DNA from: Homoserinimonas sedimenticola
GTDB taxonomy: Bacteria; Actinomycetota; Actinomycetes; Actinomycetales; Microbacteriaceae
Assembly (NCBI RefSeq): GCF_026094475.1
Contig: NZ_JAPELL010000001.1
Coordinates: 2,194,326 to 2,258,325 of the forward strand
Direction: 5' to 3'
Length of the DNA: 64,000 nt
Shown: positions 40,336 through 48,459 of the stretch, one piece after another
Position numbering within the stretch: position 1 is the stretch's first letter
Layout of the letters: each line of letters opens with the position of its first letter
The notes under the pieces: model-generated
Told to the model about the DNA's origin: nothing
The model's database searches: none
The model's input: only the letters and a program-made list of their open reading frames with translations
Translations under genes and position numbers: made by a program

Positions 40336-40830
40336 ATGACCGAGATCCACGCTGAGGGCTTCACCACCGCCGACCTGTATGACCAGCGGGGGGACGAGCT
40401 GCAATCCGTCTCGCTGCAGCTGCTCGACCTGGGAGGGCGGGCGCGTTTCAGTGGCCCCATCCGCACGGTGCGCTGTCACCGCGACAACGGGCTGGTGAAG
40501 CAGCTGCTGAACTCGCCGGGCGAAGGCGCCGTGTTGGTGGTCGACGGCGGCGGTTCGCTCGAGTCGGCGCTGATGGGCGACCTGATCGCGTCGGCCGCGG
40601 TCGAGAACGGCTGGGCCGGTGTGGTCATCAATGGGGCGATCCGCGATCGCGCGGTCGTGGCCACGCTCGACCTGGGGGTGAAGGCGCTCGGAAGCAACCC
40701 GCGCAAGAGCGCCAAGGACGGCGAGGGCGAGGTGGATGCTCCGGTCGAGTTCGGTGGGGTGGAATTCGTGCCGGGCCGCACACTGTGGAGCGACGAAGAC
40801 GGGATCCTCGTCGAGCATCCCGCTGGGTGA
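40336..40830 (+). CDS. RraA-like protein (regulator of RNase E activity / HMG aldolase fold)
   Basis: A 164-residue protein matching RraA in length (E. coli 161) and pattern: [15 protein letters not shown] at the start, [37 protein letters not shown], and [25 protein letters not shown] with the conserved Arg-Asp pair. Relatives either inhibit RNase E or act as 4-hydroxy-4-methyl-2-oxoglutarate/oxaloacetate aldolases; the [14 protein letters not shown] segment suits the actinobacterial set. ATG 40336 lies 7 nt after a TACCGT box (leaderless). Its stop codon is within a repeat unit. Confidence 0.88.
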   Translation: MTEIHAEGFTTADLYDQRGDELQSVSLQLLDLGGRARFSGPIRTVRCHRDNGLVKQLLNSPGEGAVLVVDGGGSLESALMGDLIASAAVENGWAGVVINGAIRDRAVVATLDLGVKALGSNPRKSAKDGEGEVDAPVEFGGVEFVPGRTLWSDEDGILVEHPAG

Positions 40831-40940
40831 GTAGACCCGCCAGGACTCCGCTGGTTGAGTAGGCCCGCCAGGACTCCGCTGGTTGAGTAGGCCCGCCAGG
40901 GCCGTATCGAAACCCGGGCACCCCTACGCTCGCTACTCAC
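40820..40940. repeat. tandem 28-bp GGTTGAGTAGGCCCGCC-family repeats (copy 3)
   Basis: Two 28-bp units (40820-40847, 40848-40875) and a third longer unit continuing into GGGCCGTATCGAAACCC, then a partial inverted tail TACGCTCGCTACTCACC. The first unit overlaps the RraA gene end and contains its TGA stop. It separates two tandem plus-strand genes and could fold as a terminator. Confidence 0.9.
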
Positions 40941-40964
40941 CCTGCCCTGCGCGAGGATGGTCAG

Positions 40965-42335
40965 ATGGCTTCTCTCCTCGATGACCTCGCCGAGATCCTC
41001 CCCGCCGATCAGCTCCGCACGGGTGATGCGGCTCTCGCCTACGATCGCGATCTCTCCGACGGCACGGGCCATGGTGCGCCCCTCGCGGTCGCGCTGCCGA
41101 CCTCGACCGAGCAGGTGGCGGCGCTGGTGAAGGCAGCGGGGCGGCACGGAGCGCCGATCGTGCCTCAGGGTGCACGCACCGGTCTCGCGGGCGGCGCCAA
41201 CGCGGTCGACGGATGCCTCGTGCTCAGCCTCGAGCGCATGACCCGCATCGTCGAGGTCGATGTCGCCGACCAGGTCGCGACCGTCGAGGCGGGGGTGCTG
41301 ACCTTCGACCTCGCAACGGCGGCCGAGAAGGTCGGACTCTTCTATCCGCCCGACCCCGGATCGTGGCAGACCTCCACCATCGGCGGCAATGTCGCCACCA
41401 ACGCGGGCGGCATGCGCTGCGTCAAGTACGGCGTCACGCGTGACTTCGTGCGTGGGCTCACCGTCGTGCTGGCCAGCGGCGACGTCGTGCGCACGGGCCG
41501 CCGCACCGTCAAGGGCGTCGCGGGCCTCGACCTCACGTCGCTCATCGTCGGCTCGGAGGGCACGCTCGGCATCGTCACCGAGGTGACGGTGGCGCTGCGC
41601 CCGCGGCCGGCCGAACCCGTCGGCGTGCTCGCGGCGTTCAGCACCCGCAAGGCGGCGCTCGCCGCGGCCGACCTGATGGTGGCGTCGGAGCGGCGGCCGA
41701 GCATCCTCGAGTTCCTCGACCGGGACAGCGTCGCCGCGATCAGCGCCTTCGACCCGAGCGCAGTCCTGCCGGCGGATGCCGAGGCGGTGCTGCTCGTGCA
41801 GTCCGACGAGCCGGGCCGCACGACGGGCGACGCCAACGAATACGCGGCCATCTCGACGTTCTGCGGCGCCACGACGGTCGAGATCGGGCGCGACCGGGCC
41901 GGCGTCGACGCGCTCATGCAGGCGCGCCGCTCGCTGCACGGTGCCATGCGGGCCGTCTCCGGGGCGAGTCTCAACGAAGACGTCTCGGTGCCGCGCTCCC
42001 GCCTCGCCGAGCTTCTCGACGGCATCGACGAGATCGCCGAGCGGATGCGCATGCCGATCGCGACCGCCGGGCACATCGGCGACGGCAATCTGCACCCCAT
42101 CGTGGCGTTCGACCCGGCGGATGCGACATCCGTCGGTCTGGCCAATGAGACCTACCAGCTCGTGATCGGCCTGGCCGTGTCGCTCGGCGGCACCAGCTCG
42201 GGGGAGCACGGCATCGGCACGCTCAAGCGGGCGCACCTTGAGGCGGAACTCGGGCCGGAGCTTCGCGCACTCCAGCGCGCGGTCAAGCACGCCTTCGACC
42301 CGGAGGGCCTCCTCAACCCGGGCAAGAAACTGTGA
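40965..42335 (+). CDS. FAD-linked oxidase (GlcD/D-lactate dehydrogenase type)
   Basis: A 456-residue flavoprotein. The PCMH-type FAD-binding domain (about residues 35-215) has PQGARTGLAGGANAVDG and PPDPGSWQTSTIGGNVATNAGG; the C-terminal FAD-oxidase domain has ATAGHIGDGNLHP and GGTSSGEHGIGTLKR. Such enzymes oxidise D-2-hydroxy acids (D-lactate, glycolate, D-2-hydroxyglutarate) and pass electrons to quinone or cytochrome. There are no linked GlcE/GlcF or Fe-S genes, which favours a stand-alone D-lactate dehydrogenase-like enzyme. It ends exactly where the convergent DUF1330 gene ends. Confidence 0.88.
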   Translation: MASLLDDLAEILPADQLRTGDAALAYDRDLSDGTGHGAPLAVALPTSTEQVAALVKAAGRHGAPIVPQGARTGLAGGANAVDGCLVLSLERMTRIVEVDVADQVATVEAGVLTFDLATAAEKVGLFYPPDPGSWQTSTIGGNVATNAGGMRCVKYGVTRDFVRGLTVVLASGDVVRTGRRTVKGVAGLDLTSLIVGSEGTLGIVTEVTVALRPRPAEPVGVLAAFSTRKAALAAADLMVASERRPSILEFLDRDSVAAISAFDPSAVLPADAEAVLLVQSDEPGRTTGDANEYAAISTFCGATTVEIGRDRAGVDALMQARRSLHGAMRAVSGASLNEDVSVPRSRLAELLDGIDEIAERMRMPIATAGHIGDGNLHPIVAFDPADATSVGLANETYQLVIGLAVSLGGTSSGEHGIGTLKRAHLEAELGPELRALQRAVKHAFDPEGLLNPGKKL

Positions 42336-42731
42336 CTACGCCACCACGGGGATGAGCCGCGAGTCCTCGAGCGCGGCCTCGCGGTGCACGGCGATCCGTG
42401 CATACTCGGGGTCGTTCGCCATCGCCACGAACGCGGCGATCGACGGGTAGCGCACGAACATCACCGTGTGCCAGTCCTCCTCCGCCGGCCCGATGACGGT
42501 GCCGTGCGCCGCCCCCATGACGACCACCTCCGCACCGATCCGGGTTAGATACTCGCGCGCATGCTTTCCGTAGAGCGCATACGCCTCCCGCCCGCTCAGC
42601 TCGCTCGACTCCGCGTCGTAGTGCGCCTTCTCGCGGAACCTCAGCAGGTTCAGCATGAGGAACGGGGTGTCGTCGGGGATGCTCTCCAGCGCCGATCTGA
42701 GCACGTCGGGTCGGATCTCGAGGTGGGCCAT
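42336..42731 (-). CDS. DUF1330 family protein
   Basis: A 131-residue dimeric alpha/beta-barrel-type protein by family: PFLMLNLLRFREKAHY near the N-terminus, ELSGREAYALYGKHAREYL, VVMGAAHGTVIGP and FVRYPSIAAFVAMANDPEY are the standard DUF1330 blocks. The function of the family is not established. The start at 42731 has a GGAGAC ribosome-binding site. The stop codons of this gene and of the FAD oxidase gene abut. Confidence 0.88.
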   Translation of the reverse strand: MAHLEIRPDVLRSALESIPDDTPFLMLNLLRFREKAHYDAESSELSGREAYALYGKHAREYLTRIGAEVVVMGAAHGTVIGPAEEDWHTVMFVRYPSIAAFVAMANDPEYARIAVHREAALEDSRLIPVVA

Positions 42732-42884
42732 GCGGGTCTCCTGCTCGTCGTCGAGTGTGGGTTCGCCCACGCTAGGGGGTGGCGGGTGCGGCATCCGCAA
42801 GTCTGTCGTCGCTGCTGCAGTCGACCGCCGCTGGGTGTGAATACGTTGGAGGGATGACCAGCGCCGCCGTGCTTGGATGGAACC

Positions 42885-44153
42885 ATGACGGATGCTGACC
42901 GCTACATCGAAGATCTCGCCCGTTTCATCGCGGCCTCGCCGTCGAGCTATCACGCTGCTGCGGAGGCGGGCCGTCTGTTGGAGGCGGCCGGTTTCACCCG
43001 GCTCGACGAGTCGGCGGCGTGGCCGAGCAAGGCGGGCAAGCGCTTTGTGATCCGCGACGGTGCGATCGTGGCGTGGGTTCAGCCGGCGGGGGCGACGGCG
43101 ACGACGCCGTTCCGCATCCTGGGGGCGCACACCGATTCGCCCGGGTTCAAGCTGAAGCCGAACGGCGGCAGCTCCAACCAGGGCTGGAAGCAGGCCTCGG
43201 TCGAGGTCTACGGAGGGCCGCTGCTCAACTCGTGGCTCGACCGTGAACTCGAGTTCGCGGGCCGCTTGGTCACCCGCGACGGCCGCGAGCATCTCACCCG
43301 CACTGGACCGTTTGCCCGCATCCCGCAGCTGGCGATCCACCTCGACCGCGGCGTCAACGACGGCCTCAAGCTCGACAAGCAGCAGCACGTGCAACCCGTC
43401 TACGGCGTCGACACCGACGGCGGCGACATCCTGCAGGTGCTGGCGGATGCCGCGGGCGTGAAGCTCGCCCAGGTGGCCGGTTTCGACATCCTCACGGCCG
43501 ACAGCAACCCGCCCGCCCGTTTCGGGGCGGGGGAGCGGCTCTTCGCTGCCGGCCGCCTCGACAACCTCAGCTCGGTGTTCGCGGGGCTGCACGCGCTCAT
43601 CAACGCCAAGCCGGTGAAGGGCCACGTGAGCATGCTCGCGGCGTTCGACCATGAGGAGTTGGGCTCCAACTCGCGATCGGGCGCGTCGGGGCCCATGCTC
43701 AACGACATCCTCGCGCGGATCGGCAGCGGGCTGAAGGGCGGGGCGGAGGACCGCCGCCGCGCCTACGCCGAGTCGTGGTGCGTCTCGGCGGATGCGGGCC
43801 ACGCCGTTCACCCCAACTACGCCGAGCGGCACGACCCCAACAACCGCCCCGTGGCGGGCGGCGGCACGCTCCTCAAGCTGAACGCCAACCAGAAGTACGC
43901 CTCGGATGCCCACGGTTCCGCCCTCTGGTCGAGGCTGTCGGATGCCGCGGGCGCAAGTGTGCAGCCGTTCGTGTCGAACAACACGATGCCCTGCGGTTCG
44001 ACGATCGGCCCGCTCACGGCGACGCGGCTCGGCATCCGCGTGGTCGATGTGGGTGTGCCTCTCCTGTCGATGCACTCGGCGCGCGAGCTGGCGCATGTGG
44101 ACGACCTGTGGGCGCTGGCACGCACGACGGGCGCGTTCTTCGCGGGACGGTAG
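42885..44153 (+). CDS. M18 family aminopeptidase (aspartyl aminopeptidase-like)
   Basis: A 422-residue zinc aminopeptidase. Metal and catalytic motifs: GAHTDSPGFKLKP (His and Asp near residues 80-82), FDHEELGSNSRSGA (Glu-Glu pair), SADAGHAVHPNY, and the C-terminal LLSMHSARELAHVDD with the last zinc-binding His. Length and motifs match bacterial M18 enzymes such as PepB/ApeB-type aminopeptidases that remove N-terminal acidic residues. A TTG at 42873 also opens the frame, but ATG 42885 has the family N-terminus and a GGATGGA ribosome-binding site. Confidence 0.93.
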   Translation: MTDADRYIEDLARFIAASPSSYHAAAEAGRLLEAAGFTRLDESAAWPSKAGKRFVIRDGAIVAWVQPAGATATTPFRILGAHTDSPGFKLKPNGGSSNQGWKQASVEVYGGPLLNSWLDRELEFAGRLVTRDGREHLTRTGPFARIPQLAIHLDRGVNDGLKLDKQQHVQPVYGVDTDGGDILQVLADAAGVKLAQVAGFDILTADSNPPARFGAGERLFAAGRLDNLSSVFAGLHALINAKPVKGHVSMLAAFDHEELGSNSRSGASGPMLNDILARIGSGLKGGAEDRRRAYAESWCVSADAGHAVHPNYAERHDPNNRPVAGGGTLLKLNANQKYASDAHGSALWSRLSDAAGASVQPFVSNNTMPCGSTIGPLTATRLGIRVVDVGVPLLSMHSARELAHVDDLWALARTTGAFFAGR

Positions 44154-44180
44154 CAGCGGCGGGCAGGCCACGCCGACGTT

Positions 44181-44238
44181 GCGGTGCTTTCTGCACGTTG
44201 CGGCTGCAGCGGCGCCAGCAACGCGCAGAAAACACCGC
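44181..44238. repeat. 58-bp palindromic element, copy A
   Basis: Bounded by GCGGTGCTTTCTGC and its near-perfect reverse complement GCAGAAAACACCGC, exactly 58 bp end to end. It lies between convergent M18 peptidase and aldo/keto reductase genes. Copies B and D have the same length; copy C is 59 bp. Confidence 0.9.
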
Positions 44239-44267
44239 ATCGCCGGCGAGCGGCGGGCGAGTGGTGC

Positions 44268-45194
44268 CTACGCCGACACCTCGTCGAGCCGCGCCACCTG
44301 CTCTGCGGTGAGCTCGAGTCGAGCCCCCGCGACGAGGGCGTCCAGTTGCTCGACGGTGCGCGCGCTGGCGATGGGGGCGACCACGGTCGGCTTGCTCCGC
44401 ACCCACGCGAGTGCGACGGACGCGGGCGCCACGTCGACCTCGGCCGCGACATCCGCCAGCTCGTCGACGATGCGGAACGCCTGCTCGCTGGAGTATCCGC
44501 CGAGCGTGTGCGAGCGGTCGACACCATCGAAGTCGGCCGGCTTGCGGTATTTGCCGGTGAGCATGCCGGCGGCGAGCGAGAAGTAGGTGAAGACGCCGAG
44601 GCCGTGCTGGGCGGCGAGCGGCGCGAGTTCGCTCTCGAAGGGCTCGCGGGTGAGCAGGTTGTAGTGCGGCTGCAGGGCGATGGGGGCGGCGAGGTTGTTC
44701 TTCTCTGCGGTCTCCATCCACTCGGTGATGCGTGCGGCGCTCAGGTTGGAGACGCCGATGGCGAGCACCTTGCCGCTCGTCACGAGCGCGTCGAAGGCGG
44801 CCGCGATCTCCTCCATGGGCCGCTCGGACTCGTCGTAGTGCGCGTAGTAGAGGTCGATGTGGTCGGTGCCGAGCCGCTCGAGGGACGCCTCCGCGGCGGC
44901 GGTGATGTTGGCGGGGGAGAGACCCTTGTACTCCGGATGCGTCGACACCTTCGTCGCCACCGTCACACTGTCGCGGTTGCCCCGCCGCGCCAACCAGCTG
45001 CCGATGATCTGCTCCGACTCCCCGCCGCTGTGCCCGGGAACCCACGCGGAGTACCCGTCGGCCGTGTCGATGTGGTTGCCCCCGGATGCCACGAACGCAT
45101 CCATCACGGCGTGCGACGTCTCCTCGTCGCTCGTCCACCCGAAGGTGTTGCCGCCGAGGGCGAGGGGGAAGGTGTCAGAGAAGGGATTGCTCAT
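44268..45194 (-). CDS. aldo/keto reductase
   Basis: A 308-residue (beta/alpha)8 NADPH-dependent reductase. The catalytic tetrad is visible: Asp and Tyr in HIDTADGYS (about residues 40-48), Lys in VATKVS, His in LYYAHYD. The NADP-binding region reads PIASARTVEQLDALV near the C-terminus. It is of the YhdN/oxidoreductase type with broad carbonyl substrates. ATG 45194 is preferred to 45203 because GGAAGG lies at the right distance before it. Confidence 0.93.
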   Translation of the reverse strand: MSNPFSDTFPLALGGNTFGWTSDEETSHAVMDAFVASGGNHIDTADGYSAWVPGHSGGESEQIIGSWLARRGNRDSVTVATKVSTHPEYKGLSPANITAAAEASLERLGTDHIDLYYAHYDESERPMEEIAAAFDALVTSGKVLAIGVSNLSAARITEWMETAEKNNLAAPIALQPHYNLLTREPFESELAPLAAQHGLGVFTYFSLAAGMLTGKYRKPADFDGVDRSHTLGGYSSEQAFRIVDELADVAAEVDVAPASVALAWVRSKPTVVAPIASARTVEQLDALVAGARLELTAEQVARLDEVSA

Positions 45195-45220
45195 GCCTTC
45201 CATTGTGTCGCGGGCACCTC

Positions 45221-45250
45221 AGCGCGGGTTGAGTGGGCCCGCGCAGGCGG
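45221..45250. repeat. diverged GGTTGAGTAGGCCCGCC-family repeat (copy 4)
   Basis: GCGGGTTGAGTGGGCCCGC (about 45221-45240) is a diverged partial unit upstream of the aldo/keto reductase gene. It is the only copy next to a gene start; no function is suggested. Confidence 0.6.
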
Positions 45251-45298
45251 CTGAAGTCAGACTTGCATGAGTGCTTGACGCCGTAGGGCGGCGCAGAT

Positions 45299-46180
45299 TC
45301 AGGCGGCGAACTGTTCGAATCGAATGGCGAGGGCGTCAGCCGATGGCAACTCGGACTTCCGGTGCGGCAAGTTGAGTGCCCGTCCGTGCATGTCCTGGAG
45401 TCCGTGGCGAAGCATTGGCCCGTCTACTTCATCGAGCAAGTCATTGTCGATGTGTACCCGGTAGTCGGGGGAAATCCCGAGTAAGTTGCGGTCGTACGCG
45501 GCGTGATGAATTTTACAGAGCGCCAGCCCATTCGTGACGCTCGCGAAGCCCGTAGCTTCATGATCAGCAATGATGTGCGCAGCATCTAGCAGTTCAAGGT
45601 GGCGCAGAGAACAGATCGCACAAGCGTCGCTGTAGGCGTGCATCACTTTGGCTCGAAAAGCGGGCTGGTGAAGTCGGGCCTTGACAGTTCGTTCTGCGTA
45701 TCGGCGCTGGTCGACCGACATCGTCGCAGGGTCACCGAAGAAGCGCAGCGCCTCGTCCATTGCGATGGTGAAGACTTCTGCAGTTGGATCGTCGGCGACC
45801 ACGTACACCGGATAGTGGGCCGCATACACTCCTCGGCGGAGTGCTTCGAAGTAAATGAGTGGATCCTGTCCGAAGAGCGCTGCTTTTAACTTGAGATTGT
45901 CTGAGGAGCCGTTGCTGCGGTAGTCATACTTGACGAAGGTACTGGTGTCCAAGACATCGTTGTAGGGGCTTTTCAGGCTCGTCATGATGCTCAGCGTCGC
46001 GGAGAATGTGGCCGGATTTCGGATGCCGCGGCCCCGGTCGAGCAGCGGCAGTCGGATGCCGTCGTACTCGTAGCTCGACAGCTCTTCGCGCGTGTATTCA
46101 TACTGCCCGCGGTCCAACTTCTGATCGAGCCATCGGAAGATGTCGTGACGGATTGTGAGCTGCTTCTCTCGGCTATACAC
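45299..46180 (-). CDS. HNH endonuclease, predicted restriction endonuclease (COG3440-like)
   Basis: A 293-residue protein. The C-terminal HNH domain is clear: ACAICSLRHLELLDAAHI, then TNGLALCKIHHAAYDRNLLGI, followed by the conserved DGPMLRHGLQDMHG block of predicted restriction endonucleases. The N-terminal 170 residues contain DPLIYFEAL...AHYPVYVV, which recalls the sulfur-binding domain of phosphorothioate-dependent type IV nucleases, though the expected His-Arg pair before it appears as Ser-Ser. Base composition is clearly lower in GC than neighbours (some 60-nt lines near 45-57 percent), suggesting recent acquisition. No methylase or dnd gene is nearby. Confidence 0.82.
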   Translation of the reverse strand: MYSREKQLTIRHDIFRWLDQKLDRGQYEYTREELSSYEYDGIRLPLLDRGRGIRNPATFSATLSIMTSLKSPYNDVLDTSTFVKYDYRSNGSSDNLKLKAALFGQDPLIYFEALRRGVYAAHYPVYVVADDPTAEVFTIAMDEALRFFGDPATMSVDQRRYAERTVKARLHQPAFRAKVMHAYSDACAICSLRHLELLDAAHIIADHEATGFASVTNGLALCKIHHAAYDRNLLGISPDYRVHIDNDLLDEVDGPMLRHGLQDMHGRALNLPHRKSELPSADALAIRFEQFAA

Positions 46181-46284
46181 GATGCAGTTCTATCAGCAAG
46201 CAGCGTCCAGAGCGCTAGCCCCGTTGAGCGAGGCGGTTCTGTCGGACGCCGCGAAGAAGCGAGGCGAGCGGAAAAGCCGATGGT

Positions 46285-46464
46285 TCAGAACTTGTCGACC
46301 GACGACAGCAGGTCATCTGGCCGGTTCTTCTCCATCCAGAGTTGATGATCCCGAAGCGCCCGGGCCACGCCGATGCGAATCACGCCGTACAGCAGGAGCA
46401 GCGTCAGTGCCGGCACGACCACCCACACGACGATTGCATAGCTACCCAACATTTCGGCGAACAT
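46285..46464 (-). CDS. small single-pass membrane protein, 59 residues
   Basis: A short gene with start ATG 46464 and an AGGA ribosome-binding site 5 nt upstream. One hydrophobic helix (AIVVWVVVPALTLLLLYGVI, residues 10-29) is followed by a charged cytoplasmic tail ending DDLLSSVDKF. No family recognised. It is divergent from the DUF1761 gene. Confidence 0.6.
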   Translation of the reverse strand: MFAEMLGSYAIVVWVVVPALTLLLLYGVIRIGVARALRDHQLWMEKNRPDDLLSSVDKF

Positions 46465-46567
46465 GTCCATCCTGCAATCGTGGCAGTAGCGCTTGGGCTG
46501 CGAAGCCCCCATTTCGCGCGAGGGCGCAACGGAGTAGCATCCGACCCAACCCGAAGAGGAGCACCGC

Positions 46568-46987
46568 ATGGTCCCCGAAATCAACTGGCTCGCCGTCATC
46601 GTCGCCACCGTCGCGACGATGATCATCGGCTCCGTCTGGTACATGCCGCAGACGTTCGGCACCTGGTGGGAGAAGGCGGCCCGCGTCGAGCGGAACCGCA
46701 ACGGGTTCATCGCCATTGCCGTGGGCATCGTGGCGGGGTTCATCACGTCGTGGGTGCTCGCCGGAGCGGCTGCGATCGCGCACGAGTTCTACGGCGGCAG
46801 CTTCCTCCAGAATTCGGTCGTGACTGCGATCATCCTGTGGTTCGGCCTCACCGCCGTGCGCCTCGCGACCCACGACGCGTTCGAGAACCGCCCGGCCAAG
46901 CTGACCCTCCTCAACGTCGCCCACGAGCTCGTCGTGTTCCTCGCGATTTCGCTGATCATCGGCCTGTTCGGCATCAGCGCAGCATGA
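46568..46987 (+). CDS. DUF1761 integral membrane protein
   Basis: A 139-residue protein with four predicted membrane helices. The family signature IIGSVWYMPQTFGTWWEKA (residues 19-37) follows the first helix; later helices are FIAIAVGIVAGFITSWVLA, SVVTAIILWFGLTAV and LVVFLAISLIIGLFG. DUF1761 has no assigned function. Its stop overlaps the start of a small downstream gene by 4 nt. Confidence 0.88.
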   Translation: MVPEINWLAVIVATVATMIIGSVWYMPQTFGTWWEKAARVERNRNGFIAIAVGIVAGFITSWVLAGAAAIAHEFYGGSFLQNSVVTAIILWFGLTAVRLATHDAFENRPAKLTLLNVAHELVVFLAISLIIGLFGISAA

Positions 46988-47130
46988 GCGACGTGACAGA
47001 CCCGAACCCGTACAAGCGGATGCCGCAGGCCGGCGATTCCCTCGGGGGCACGCCGGAGCACACCGCCGAGGTGGGAGTCGCCGACGACGGGGTCGTCGAC
47101 TGGGGCGTCGACGGCGGCGACGGGGACTGA
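46984..47130 (+). CDS. small acidic protein, 48 residues
   Basis: ATG 46984 overlaps the DUF1761 stop (ATGA), a sign of translational coupling. The product starts MSDVTDPNPYKRMPQAGDSL and ends in Asp/Gly-rich VDWGVDGGDGD. Hydrophilic, probably disordered, no family recognised. Confidence 0.55.
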   Translation: MSDVTDPNPYKRMPQAGDSLGGTPEHTAEVGVADDGVVDWGVDGGDGD

Positions 47131-47155
47131 CGGGCCCCTCCGCAGTCACAACAGC

Positions 47156-47213
47156 GCGGTGTTTTCTGCTCAGCGCGCGGATCCAAGGCGCCGCGTTGTG
47201 CAGAAAACACCGC
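47156..47213. repeat. 58-bp palindromic element, copy B
   Basis: GCGGTGTTTTCTGC (47156-47169) and its exact reverse complement GCAGAAAACACCGC (47200-47213) bound a 58-bp element with the inner arms CAGCGCG/CCGCGTTG. It lies between the convergent small acidic gene and the 144-residue acidic protein gene. Confidence 0.92.
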
Positions 47214-47249
47214 AGTGTTGTGGTGGAGGGGTGGGGGGACAGCCTCAGC

Positions 47250-47684
47250 TCAGCGGCGCGAGAGCCCGCCGTCCGGGTCGGGCTCGCCCTCCGTGGCGAC
47301 CGTGTCGCCGGCGCCCTCGACGGCCTCGAAGTCGACCTGGTTCTCGTCGTCACTGAAACCCGCGTTCGGCTCGATCAGCCCCGGGCCCTCCTCGCCCGCC
47401 GGCGAACCCTCGACCGTCTCACCTGCGACGGCGTCGTTCGTCACCGTCTCCTTCGACTCGCGGGCCGCGTCGATCGGATCGTTCGGCTGCGGGTCGGATG
47501 CCGCAGGCTCAACCTCATCCGGAGACCCCTCCTGGCGGCCCCCGTCGACGTTGGGCGTCTCGACGGTTCCCGCCCCTGTAGGGTCGCCCGTTCCCTGCTC
47601 GAAGGGGTTGGCGTCGGCGCCGAGATCCGACGGCTCGCCGCCGACGTTGCCTGTGCTGTCGATGTTGGCGTCGTTGCTAGTCAT
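47250..47684 (-). CDS. acidic, probably disordered hypothetical protein
   Basis: A 144-residue protein rich in Asp, Glu, Gly, Pro and Asn (MTSNDANIDSTGNVGGEPSD..., DDENQVDFEAVEGAGDT). No hydrophobic core, signal peptide or known domain. Such proteins are common near stress genes of Microbacteriaceae, but I cannot assign a role. The ATG at 47684 has a TAACGT box 7 nt upstream (leaderless). Confidence 0.6.
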   Translation of the reverse strand: MTSNDANIDSTGNVGGEPSDLGADANPFEQGTGDPTGAGTVETPNVDGGRQEGSPDEVEPAASDPQPNDPIDAARESKETVTNDAVAGETVEGSPAGEEGPGLIEPNAGFSDDENQVDFEAVEGAGDTVATEGEPDPDGGLSRR

Positions 47685-47763
47685 GCCGCACACGTTAGGA
47701 CGCAGCATCCGCGGCTGCCCAAATGTGGAGCAAAGGCACAGCGTGATCTAGAGGCACAGCCGC

Positions 47764-48459
47764 TCAGGCCCGGTGCTTCGGCCCGCTCCGCGGAGGCGTC
47801 TCGTCGCCGGAGGCGGGAGCGGGTGTCTCGTCAGCGGGACCGGCCGAGGAGACGTCGCCCTGCTCGTCGACGACAGGGTCGCCGAAGCCGGGGTCCATCG
47901 CGGGCACGTCTGAGTCGCCGGGCGTGACGGTGTTCTCGACAGGGCGGCCCTCCGCGGAGCCGCTATCCCCGGAGCCGGCAGCGTCGGATGCCTCGTACCG
48001 CCGCATCCGCGACTCGCGCGCGTAATCGGCGCCGGCCGTCTCCGCATCCCGGTCGGGGTGGCGTTCGGGGCTGGCGGCGGATGTCTCCGCGGGCTCGGAC
48101 CCACTGCCGGGCGCTCCCGCATCCTTGGAATCAACCGAGGGGATGTCGGGCGTGATGCCGTAGTAGCGATACAGCTCGGCCTCAGCGTCGGGGCTCAGCG
48201 CCTCGTCGGTGTCGATTCTCGGGGCATCCTTGATCGTGTCCTTGTCGTAGGGCAGGTGCAGCACCTCCCGGTCGAAGGTGGCGCGATCGAGCGGCACGAA
48301 GGTCTCGTGACGCCCGAAGAGGCCCGTGTGCACGGTCGCCCAGTTTGGCGCGCCCGTGTGCGGTTCGACGAAGACCTGGCCCACGGTGCCGATCTTCTCG
48401 TCGTCGGGCCCCACGGCGGGGGCGCCCATGATGCTGCCGACGAGGGTGTTCTCGATCAT
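47764..48459 (-). CDS. PRC-barrel domain protein with disordered acidic tail
   Basis: A 231-residue protein. Residues 1-75 fit a PRC-barrel: VGSIMGAPAVGPDDEKIGTVGQVFVEP and WATVHTGLFGRHETFVPLD, then DREVLHLPYDKDTIKDAPRID. The remaining 130 residues are disordered, rich in Asp, Glu, Ser, Pro and Gly. PRC-barrels mediate protein contacts in photosynthetic and RNA-processing proteins; in actinobacteria similar proteins are stress-linked. It follows a membrane protein gene with a 4-nt overlap. Confidence 0.8.
   Translation of the reverse strand: MIENTLVGSIMGAPAVGPDDEKIGTVGQVFVEPHTGAPNWATVHTGLFGRHETFVPLDRATFDREVLHLPYDKDTIKDAPRIDTDEALSPDAEAELYRYYGITPDIPSVDSKDAGAPGSGSEPAETSAASPERHPDRDAETAGADYARESRMRRYEASDAAGSGDSGSAEGRPVENTVTPGDSDVPAMDPGFGDPVVDEQGDVSSAGPADETPAPASGDETPPRSGPKHRA

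Noticed and set aside
40820-40940. Tandem 28-bp repeats resembling a short CRISPR array
   Set aside because: The units are directly adjacent with no spacers, no cas genes are nearby, and the unit is a dispersed intergenic repeat seen elsewhere in the window.
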